This document shows, in pieces, positions 6,673 through 14,126 of a DNA stretch of 64,000 nt. Below the pieces are notes generated by a model. The model ran no database searches. It was not told where the DNA came from and was given only the letters and a program-made list of their open reading frames with translations. The stretch spans positions 1 to 64,000 of the forward strand of contig CAZSHX010000002.1 in NCBI GenBank assembly GCA_964606895.1, written 5' to 3'. Source of the DNA: CAZSHX01 sp964606895. Its GTDB lineage: Bacteria > Bacteroidota > Ignavibacteria > Kapaibacteriales > UBA2268. The number at the start of each line of letters is the position of its first letter. Position 1 is the stretch's first letter. The position numbers and the translations under genes are program-made.

Positions 6673-8216
6673 TAACAGAAAACGGAGAATTATTTTGATG
6701 AGCAGTGGATTTATACCAAAAATTTTCGGATTCAGTCTGTAACACCCTGCTAAATTCAAAGTCCACCAGCGACAAGGGAGTCACTACCAGAAATAATAAG
6801 GGTACTTAAGTTGCACTCATGATTTTGATGATGAGATTTTTACTGTATTGCAAGGATTTAGAGGATTGCAAAGTTAAAGGCATTTAGTTCATCAAGATTA
6901 TTGATAAAACGGCAACAACACTTTAACTGAATAAAAAAACACTCCAAACAATATGAGGTAGTGAAGGAAAAGAAGAATGTGCAGAGAGTCTAACACAATA
7001 TTGAGTCAGGAATTGGACGAGATATTACGACTATAATGGTTTTTCATTAATAATAGAATTTTTTTTTTCTTGACTTCAATCAAAATAAAGTTCTATATCG
7101 AAATGTTACTAATCCAACCTGCTTATTGAAACAACCGGAATATTATGTCTTGCTGATTACATTACCCAAAGAAATAAGAAGATTTAAAATTCCAATATTT
7201 AAGCAGTTGCCGGTAAAAGTAGGGCATCCTTTTTTAAAAAAGAACAAGTGCATCATTCATTGGTAAAATATTTTTGGTCTGTTCAATCAGAAAGTTCATA
7301 TCCTTGACAACTTCGAATTTTTTCTCCCCAAGAAATTTTTGAACCATCAAATTGCAAATTAAAAATTTGAAATTTGATTTATATTGTAAATGTAAGGATT
7401 ACAAAATATTCCCTGTACTGAAATTATGCCGAAAATTATGGGAAAAAGAGGGTTTCTATGATATTTTGCTTGTAATATCATCAAGAAATGACGCAGTATG
7501 AATAATGCTCTCATTAGTGCGTACTCAGCATGAGAAAAAAATATTCCACAGTTTAGTATGGCTTGCTGTATTCACGAGCCTTAGAAACGATTTGTGAGGG
7601 TCAGTTTTTCAGTAGTTACCCAAGAATTTGGATTTTTGAAATTTTCATGAAAAATCAAGTCAAAATCATAGAAAAATTATCTAAATCATTTTATCAGGAA
7701 CTTCAAGATAATTTTTTCCATCCTTGCATGATGACAGAACCCAATAACAATTTATAAATTGTAATTAACTTATCCAGCAGGAAAGAAATTTATAGAATCA
7801 GGCAATTTTTTTTGCTTGATTTTCAGACGACACCAAAAGACAGCATGTTTTCTATATTTGTTTTCGTTGAAAAGATGCGAGTTGAAAATAATTTTCAGAC
7901 ATTGAAATAGAATTGTTTTTCATACCGGAATTTTTTTTAATTTGCAGTTGTCTTTGAAGTGTTTTTCAATTAACATTTTACTGAACTATGAGAATCAAAG
8001 TTTTATTAGAATCCACAGAAAATGGGGGTACGACATCCATCAATCGCCTTAAAACCATTATGGCTTTGGCTTTTCAGTTTTTTGGAAGCTACTTTAAACA
8101 TCATTTTCCTAACCCGTACTTCCGGCTTAAGCAAGAATCCCAGCATCTGCCAGTGGCTGATTGCATCAATAAAAAGAGAAATATTTTTTCCATAAAAAAA
8201 TACAAGGAGAGTTTTT

Positions 8217-8873
8217 ATGAGATTACATTTTGATTTGACACCCAATACTCAAACGGTTCCATTTGATTATCAGCATCATCTGGTTGGTGCGTTTCATAAA
8301 TGGATGGGATTGAATGATATTCACAACACAATAAGTCTTTATTCTTTGGGTTGGCTCAAAGGAGGTGAAATGGTAAAAAACGGACTTGAGTTTAAAAATG
8401 GTTCTCGTATATTTATTAGTTTTTGGGATGAGGAAATTGGCAAGCAGTTGATATTTAATGCCACGAGAAATCCTGAAGTATTCAATGGTATGTTCGTTTC
8501 GGATATTACCATCCAAGAGAACCCGATATTTTCTTCAAGGGAAAATTTTAATGTTTCAAGCCCTATTTTGATTAGGAAGTATGATGAAAACAGGAAGGCA
8601 ACGCACTTAACCTATGAGATGGAGGAATCGGACCACTACCTTACGGAAACACTGTTGCGAAAGTTGAAATCAGCAGGGTTGAGCTGTCAGGCTAATGTCA
8701 GATTTCTAAGAAATCATCCAAATGCCAAAACAAAATTGGTTAGAATAAAGGAAATCAATAATCGGGCAAGTATGTGTCCTGTAATTATTGAAGGAGACAC
8801 CGAAGCAATTCAGTTTGCATGGAACGTTGGCGTTGGGCATTCAACAGGTAGTGGCTTTGGGGCTTTATATTAA
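8217..8873 (+). CDS. cas6: CRISPR endoribonuclease Cas6
   Basis: This 218-aa protein has the RAMP-fold pattern of Cas6, which cuts the CRISPR transcript within each repeat to release crRNAs. The key sign is the C-terminal glycine-rich loop GVGHSTGSGFGALY, typical of the Cas6 G-rich motif. The N-terminus (MRLHFDLTPN) matches the usual first beta strand. An AGGAG at 8205-8209 lies 7 nt before the ATG and fixes the start. It is first in the operon; cas5 begins 20 nt after its stop. The repeats of the array end in ATTGAAAT, the 8-nt tag expected at the 5' end of Cas6-cut crRNAs. A catalytic His (for example in the QHH near residue 20) is plausible but not certain. Confidence 0.9.
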   Translation: MRLHFDLTPNTQTVPFDYQHHLVGAFHKWMGLNDIHNTISLYSLGWLKGGEMVKNGLEFKNGSRIFISFWDEEIGKQLIFNATRNPEVFNGMFVSDITIQENPIFSSRENFNVSSPILIRKYDENRKATHLTYEMEESDHYLTETLLRKLKSAGLSCQANVRFLRNHPNAKTKLVRIKEINNRASMCPVIIEGDTEAIQFAWNVGVGHSTGSGFGALY

Positions 8874-8893
8874 TAATTTATTAAGGAATTCTT

Positions 8894-9460
8894 ATGTTTA
8901 TTGTGAAGTATTCGGGTCCATTTGGTTTCATTAAACCTTGGACAGCCGTCAGAGATAGCGAAACTTTCAGCCAGCAATTTCTTACCCCTTCAATCATTGA
9001 AGGTATTGAAAAAAAACTGTTCCCAGAATTATTGAATAAACCTGATAAATTGCTGAAAATTATTTGTACACGTCTGAATTATCAAGGACTCGATATGCAA
9101 CAAGAACGAACTTGGTCGAAGGGTGGATTCGTTTCTAACAAAGAAAAAGGCATTTACAAGACAAATTTAGGTATTATCACCAGGGGCGTTCTAATCAACC
9201 CGAATTTATATTTAGGATTTGATAATGAACAGGTTGCACAGATAGCATTTGCCCAGACAATCTGTCTTTGTAGGAATGAGGACTTACTCTATCCCGAATT
9301 GCTTGAAGAAATGACAGAAAATGAATTTCAAGAAATTCCCGGTTTCGAATTAATTGCTGTTGATGATGAGACAGGATTTAAGGTTGGTCATAACAGATTT
9401 GACAATTCAAAGGAAATGTATGGCATTTTAAAAGTATTTGGAAACCCTATCAGGGAATAA
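8894..9460 (+). CDS. cas5: Cascade subunit Cas5
   Basis: This 188-aa protein begins with a beta strand and a glycine/proline segment (YSGPFGFIKPWTAVRD) like that of Cas5-family RAMPs, and ends in a strand followed by VFGNP. Cas5 caps the crRNA 5' tag within Cascade. The identification rests on this N-terminal pattern, the size and the position between cas6 and cas3. It ends 4 nt before the preferred cas3 start. The length is in the range of I-B type Cas5 proteins. I see no catalytic residues suggesting the I-C type processing variant, which agrees with a separate cas6. Confidence 0.8.
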   Translation: MFIVKYSGPFGFIKPWTAVRDSETFSQQFLTPSIIEGIEKKLFPELLNKPDKLLKIICTRLNYQGLDMQQERTWSKGGFVSNKEKGIYKTNLGIITRGVLINPNLYLGFDNEQVAQIAFAQTICLCRNEDLLYPELLEEMTENEFQEIPGFELIAVDDETGFKVGHNRFDNSKEMYGILKVFGNPIRE

Positions 9461-9464
9461 AAAT

Positions 9465-11630
9465 ATGGAAGAACTATGTGACATTCTTGCTAAAAGTAAA
9501 AATTACGGAAACATCTCTCTTTTGGAACACACTCAGCATGTTGTACAGACAATAGAAGTGTTTGCAGAGAAATTTCGTTGTGATTTTGATGTTGCGATTG
9601 CTAAAAAAGGTGCTATAATCCACGATATTGGAAAAGCTCATCCTCATTTTCAAAGAAAAATTCGTCAGATTAACAGTGGCAGTATTTCTGAAAACAGAAA
9701 ATGGGATTTCACTCACAGGCACGAAATTTCATCTTTAGCTTTTCTTTCCTGTTTCCCGAAAACCGAATGGAATTTTTTAATTGATATGGTTGTTGCTCAT
9801 CACAAACCTATAAAAAATGACCCGTCGGATAGAGGGATTTTGGATTTAAATGATAATGACAGATATTTCATAGAAAATCATTTGATGAACTGGGAAGAAT
9901 GGTCTGTTTACGGCTTTAGTATCCTAAAAGAATTCGCAATCCCGGTTGCTGAAATCTCAAAGGATGATGCTGTTAACAATTTGGAATACGTTATTGATTA
10001 TTGTGATGCAAAAAAAACCGGCTGGTCTGCATGGAGAGGATTGTTATTATCGGCAGACCATTTTGCATCAGCTTTTATGAATCAAACATCCCAAAAACTG
10101 AGATACCTTTTTGAAGTGCCGGATAAAAATTTTTATGAGAATGTTAGCCGTAGAAGCAATCTATATCCACTTTCGATAACAGAAGTTGATGATACCAGAC
10201 ACCATACATTGGTTGTTGCTCCTACAGGTGCCGGAAAGACTGATTTTTTAATCAGAAGATGCAAAGGCAGAATCTTTTATACACTTCCGTTTCAGGCATC
10301 AATAAATGCAATGTATGAAAGAATGAAAAATACCATTCCGAATAAGGATATACGTGTTCTTCATGCTTCATCCAGAATTGTTGAACGAAATAACATTGAG
10401 GAGAAAATTCTACAGCCTTTGGCAGGGTCAGCCATAAAGATTCTAACACCCCATCAACTTGCCGCAATAGTTTTTGGTACTCCGGGATACGAAAGTGTGA
10501 TGCTTGATATTCAGGGTACTGATGTTATTCTTGATGAGATTCATACTTATTCGGATTATTCAAGAGCTATGGTTACTGAAATTGTAAAGACATTATTGCG
10601 TTTGAATTGCAGATTACATATTGGTACAGCAACTATGCCATCAGTTCTTTATCAAGAAATTCTGAAAATTTTGGGTGGTAAAGAAAAGGTGTTTGAAGTT
10701 AAATTGGATGACGAAGTACTCGATTCATTTGACCGCCATCAGGTTTATAAAATTAAATGTGATGAAGAAATTAATTTGATTTTGGACGAAGCTTTTTCGA
10801 AGGAGGAAAAAGTATTGGTAATTTACAATACTATCGGAAAGGCACAAAAAGCCTTTAAAAAATTCTCGGAAGATTACCCTGATATTAAAAAAATGCTAAT
10901 TCACAGCAGATTCAAGCGAGGCGATAGAGTAACCCTCGAGAACACACTCAAATCAGAGTTTAACGGTGACGGTAGTGAAGAATTCGGAGATGGTCATTCA
11001 CCTTGTTTAGTTGTTTCAACTCAAGTTGTTGAGGTCAGTTTAGATATTAGTTTTGATAGAATGATAACTGAGTGTGCACCGTTGGATAGTTTGATTCAAC
11101 GATTTGGAAGGATAAACCGAAAGAGAAATGAATCTACAATTGGTAAGTTTAAACCTGTTCACGTTATTGAACCATCCGGTAATGTATTACCCTATGAGAT
11201 TGGGATTCTCAAAGCTGGTTTTGAACAATTGCCGGAAAATGGAGAAATTCTTCAGGAGAAATATCTTCAAAGTAAAATTGACCAAGTTTATCCGATTCTT
11301 GATTTGAAAGAAATCCAAGTTCATTTAATTTACCAAAATGGCAGATATACTTTGAAAGAACTCACGAATGTAAAAAGGGCTGTACTGGTTGATGTCCTGG
11401 AAATTGAAAGTGCCTCAGCCATTTTAGCCTCTGATAGAGAAGCATACCTTACTTCGGCTTGGGAAGACAGGTTGCAAATGGAAATACCGGTAAATTTCAA
11501 ATCTATTTCGAGACATAAAACGAAATTTGAGCGGTTGGAGGTAGGTTCCTATCCCTTTGTGGTTCATCAGGATTTGGAATCTTACAGTAAATTCGGATTA
11601 CAATTAATTGACATTAATAATATATTGTAG
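9465..11630 (+). CDS. cas3: CRISPR nuclease-helicase Cas3 (HD + DEAD/DEAH)
   Basis: This 721-aa protein is the effector that unwinds and degrades target DNA after Cascade binding. The N-terminal HD nuclease domain shows HTQHV, IIHDIGKAH (the HD pair), HRHE and VVAHH. The helicase domain shows Walker A APTGAGKT (about residue 252), Walker B/DExH as ILDEIHTYSD (about 357), motif III GTATMP and motif VI LIQRFGRINRK. All expected motifs are present, so the enzyme looks functional. The open frame extends upstream to an ATG at 9438 inside cas5, but the ATG at 9465 with AGGGA 7-12 nt upstream is the better start. cas8 follows after 7 nt. HD and helicase are fused in the usual order. Confidence 0.95.
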   Translation: MEELCDILAKSKNYGNISLLEHTQHVVQTIEVFAEKFRCDFDVAIAKKGAIIHDIGKAHPHFQRKIRQINSGSISENRKWDFTHRHEISSLAFLSCFPKTEWNFLIDMVVAHHKPIKNDPSDRGILDLNDNDRYFIENHLMNWEEWSVYGFSILKEFAIPVAEISKDDAVNNLEYVIDYCDAKKTGWSAWRGLLLSADHFASAFMNQTSQKLRYLFEVPDKNFYENVSRRSNLYPLSITEVDDTRHHTLVVAPTGAGKTDFLIRRCKGRIFYTLPFQASINAMYERMKNTIPNKDIRVLHASSRIVERNNIEEKILQPLAGSAIKILTPHQLAAIVFGTPGYESVMLDIQGTDVILDEIHTYSDYSRAMVTEIVKTLLRLNCRLHIGTATMPSVLYQEILKILGGKEKVFEVKLDDEVLDSFDRHQVYKIKCDEEINLILDEAFSKEEKVLVIYNTIGKAQKAFKKFSEDYPDIKKMLIHSRFKRGDRVTLENTLKSEFNGDGSEEFGDGHSPCLVVSTQVVEVSLDISFDRMITECAPLDSLIQRFGRINRKRNESTIGKFKPVHVIEPSGNVLPYEIGILKAGFEQLPENGEILQEKYLQSKIDQVYPILDLKEIQVHLIYQNGRYTLKELTNVKRAVLVDVLEIESASAILASDREAYLTSAWEDRLQMEIPVNFKSISRHKTKFERLEVGSYPFVVHQDLESYSKFGLQLIDINNIL

Positions 11631-11637
11631 GTAGAAT

Positions 11638-12975
11638 ATGTACACAAGCTATATCGGGAAAAAATTCCTCAAACTCTATAATGAAAAAGAGCAAGTAAAT
11701 CTCTCTGCAAAAGAATTTTTTGATGAGATATTTTTTCCTCTTTTTTTCGATAGTGAACAACACTTGATGCATGTCGGCAATTCTCCATTTTTCCAAAAAC
11801 CTACACAGGATGCAATTGACAAAGCTACATCAAAATCTAAAGCTCAACTTGCAAAACTTCATCAGGATATTAGTAAAGATATTCCTAATATGGCAATCTT
11901 TGTAGGTTATGCCGCCAAGGATATTACGGGTACTACATCCGGTCAGCTTACGGATATGGATTTTAAAGTTGATTCGGAAGAAATATATTGCTCTTGGTTT
12001 GGTGAAGCATTAGGAATTGGGATAAGTGGCGGCTTGGTTCTTTTAATAGATAACGAAGACGTGTTATCCACGATTTTCACTGGTTGGGGGAAATACAGAG
12101 AATATATCTCGCAGACTCCAAACATTAAAGATAAACAAATCGAAACATGGAATGGGCATTGGCTTTGTCATGCTTTAAAATGGGTAAATGAAACTGCTGA
12201 TTGTGAGGAAAAATTAGATATTGAACCTGCTGAAGTACAAGGCAATTTAGCAATTCCAACTAAAAGCTGGTCAAAAGTAGTTTTTGCTTTAGCTCATCAA
12301 TTCCCTAAACAAGAGTTAATATCTTATGCTTATAATCTATCTCAAACAAATACCACACTTGGATTCATCAAATTATATCTGCCGGAAATCCGAAAACTCT
12401 ATGAATTGAGAGACAAGATTTTTATTGATGAAAGAGAAACTATTCTTCGTGACAGTGAAATTGAAAAGTTAGAAACTTTTTACAATTTCAAAAGTGCCTG
12501 CAAGATTGGAACAATTGGTTTAAAAGCTATTGAACCGAAAGGTTTAAGGGCTTTCATGCCTACGGGTACTTATATCTATGCTCAGGGCAAAGACATTAAA
12601 TTTTCAGATGATAATTCATTTTACATTTTTAATATTTATAAATTATGGGTAGTTGCCATGTTAAACAAAACAGAATTACTTGACTTAGCAAGTAAGGTAG
12701 CCGCATCAGTTTTGGGTTATGAAAAAACTGCAAAATCGGAATCAAGAGGGAAAACCTCTTCTGAGCATGAAACAAATAAAATTCTCGAATCAAAATCGGT
12801 GAAAAGTTTTATTGAAAATTTGACGGAGGCTATGAAGAAACAACCTGAAAACGCTGATACTTTTAAGCAAGTCGTTATGGAAGTTCTTACTTTGCCGGTT
12901 GATAATTTCCCTCTATTTGTAACATTAATTAAATTCGAGTATAATTTTCAAAAATATTCACAGGAGAAAAAATAA
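11638..12975 (+). CDS. cas8: Cas8-like large subunit of Cascade
   Basis: This 445-aa protein is assigned as the large subunit from its position between cas3 and cas7, its size and the lack of any other candidate; I do not recognise a diagnostic motif. It has a mixed N-terminal domain, a central hydrophobic glycine-rich segment (GISGGLVLLIDNED) and a helical C-terminal half with a charged linker near residues 360-390, where a fused small-subunit-like helical domain could begin. No CxxC zinc pair typical of several Cas8b proteins is visible. Large subunits recognise the PAM and recruit Cas3. Its stop overlaps the cas7 start by one base. The exact subtype needs profile searching. Confidence 0.65.
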   Translation: MYTSYIGKKFLKLYNEKEQVNLSAKEFFDEIFFPLFFDSEQHLMHVGNSPFFQKPTQDAIDKATSKSKAQLAKLHQDISKDIPNMAIFVGYAAKDITGTTSGQLTDMDFKVDSEEIYCSWFGEALGIGISGGLVLLIDNEDVLSTIFTGWGKYREYISQTPNIKDKQIETWNGHWLCHALKWVNETADCEEKLDIEPAEVQGNLAIPTKSWSKVVFALAHQFPKQELISYAYNLSQTNTTLGFIKLYLPEIRKLYELRDKIFIDERETILRDSEIEKLETFYNFKSACKIGTIGLKAIEPKGLRAFMPTGTYIYAQGKDIKFSDDNSFYIFNIYKLWVVAMLNKTELLDLASKVAASVLGYEKTAKSESRGKTSSEHETNKILESKSVKSFIENLTEAMKKQPENADTFKQVVMEVLTLPVDNFPLFVTLIKFEYNFQKYSQEKK

Positions 12976-14051
12976 TGAAAAAGTCGTCGTTTCTTTACAT
13001 CCGTGGTTTACGTCAAGCATCGCACACAGTGTTCGCAGTTAATGAAGGGCAGAAATACTATACTGACCCTCAGTTCGGTAAACGTCAGGCATATTCAAGC
13101 GGTCAGCAAGTAAAACGTTCAATTATTGAAGCATTGGATTTACCTTTTGCCGCTATGACTTTCAATTGGGAAATTGACAAAAAAGAAAACAAGGCAAGTC
13201 AGAAAGAGCCGCATTCGCCATGTGACCCTACCTTTCCTGACCAACTTCTTGGTGGATATATGAAAGCCGAAAGTGGTTCATTTACAGTTAAAAGGAGAAG
13301 CCCCCTTTCGATTTCGGCAATGAGACCATTGCATCCTTTATTGGGAGGCATCGAATACCCAAATGAAAATTTAACTTTTGACAGGACTTCTCACCCCGAA
13401 CATCATAAGGTAAAGGTTTATTGGATTGAAAATAAGAAGAGAACTGAATTAACAGATGAAGAACTTAATGAATGGCTGTCAACCAATAAAAGGAACCTAC
13501 CCAACAGAGCATTTATCCAAGACCAGACAAGAGCAACAGGCTTATTTGTTTATGATATTGCTATTGATTTGCGTACACTTTTCTGCGTTTCGACGAATAA
13601 GTTGGAACCAGAACTATTCCCTGAAATTGAGAAGAAATTAAGAGTTGAAGGTTGGACTGACAGTAAAAATATTTTCGGTAATTGTTTGCTTTGCCCACCC
13701 GAAAAAAGAACAGAAATCATTGAATCATTAGCCCATTCCATTGTTAATTGGAGGATAACTTCAAATCAGGCAAGAACCTTCAGTTTGATGGAGACTATTG
13801 CTTTAGCCATAAGTGACAATGCCAATAAAATTGCTTTTTCGATACGAGGAGAACTCAAAGATGAGTTCGAAAGACCTACAGCAACTCCGATAATTGATGA
13901 AACATCAGGAGCAGAAATATTTCTGACACCTTTGATTTCAAGTATCATTCCCGGGTTTTCAGGTAGCTCAGATTCCATTGACAAAGCCGAGCAATTTATT
14001 ATTGACCACCTTAATTCTTATGATTATGAGAAGCAGGAATTCAAACAATGA
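12975..14051 (+). CDS. cas7: Cascade backbone Cas7 (DevR-like)
   Basis: This 358-aa protein has an N-terminal pattern of DevR-family Cas7: a strand, an insertion with YYTDPQFGKRQAYSSGQQVK (residues about 29-48), and further on RRSPLSISAMRPLHPLLGG. Cas7 subunits form the helical backbone that holds the crRNA spacer. The ATG overlaps the cas8 TAA by one base. The stop is about 75 nt before the first CRISPR repeat, so the leader directly follows this gene. The protein looks intact. Confidence 0.85.
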   Translation: MKKSSFLYIRGLRQASHTVFAVNEGQKYYTDPQFGKRQAYSSGQQVKRSIIEALDLPFAAMTFNWEIDKKENKASQKEPHSPCDPTFPDQLLGGYMKAESGSFTVKRRSPLSISAMRPLHPLLGGIEYPNENLTFDRTSHPEHHKVKVYWIENKKRTELTDEELNEWLSTNKRNLPNRAFIQDQTRATGLFVYDIAIDLRTLFCVSTNKLEPELFPEIEKKLRVEGWTDSKNIFGNCLLCPPEKRTEIIESLAHSIVNWRITSNQARTFSLMETIALAISDNANKIAFSIRGELKDEFERPTATPIIDETSGAEIFLTPLISSIIPGFSGSSDSIDKAEQFIIDHLNSYDYEKQEFKQ

Positions 14052-14126
14052 TATAGTTAGAGTGGCTTCCCAAAGGAATCACTGATTTCAGTAAAGTGTT
14101 CTTTGACAACTTATTTTAAACATTTT
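14052..14126 (+). promoter_or_regulatory. Putative CRISPR leader
   Basis: This AT-rich 75-nt segment between cas7 and the first repeat contains GTTCTTTGACAACTTATTTT followed by a T-run. Degenerate repeats at the far end of the array (R39, R40) and the downstream position of cas7 support this as the leader side. It is short, so the functional leader may extend into the end of cas7. Confidence 0.6.

Larger units (their letters stand above)
5348..8216. other. Gene-poor region of about 2.9 kb with degenerate repeats
   Basis: I find no gene I would defend in this stretch. All frames are short and lack family motifs. It holds the 46-bp tandem pair, a G+C hairpin at 5544-5561, an inverted repeat AGAACAT/ATGTTCT (5603-5609 and 5635-5641), dispersed imperfect repeats between 5784 and 6672, a doubled GATTTAGAGCGTACAT near 6030-6060, and runs of TGCAC-containing words (5930-6000, 6390-6460). 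From about 6960 it is AT-rich with no clear repeat structure; short open stretches there could be relics of decayed genes. The cas operon promoter must lie in its distal part. Confidence 0.6.

Noticed and set aside
6427..6784. Short frames on both strands over the 127-bp repeat
   Set aside because: The frames are not conserved between the two repeat copies.
7234..7347. A 37-codon minus-strand frame (MVQKFLGEKKFEVVKD...)
   Set aside because: The composition looks protein-like and it could be a relic, but it is too short and lacks a ribosome-binding site or a recognised family.
7853..7860. TATATTTG as the cas operon promoter
   Set aside because: The -7 match is good, but no TTG lies at the right distance upstream and the gap to cas6 exceeds 350 nt, so I do not annotate it.
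7988..8233. An 81-codon plus-strand frame upstream of cas6
   Set aside because: It overlaps the cas6 start and its Shine-Dalgarno, and has no recognisable domain.
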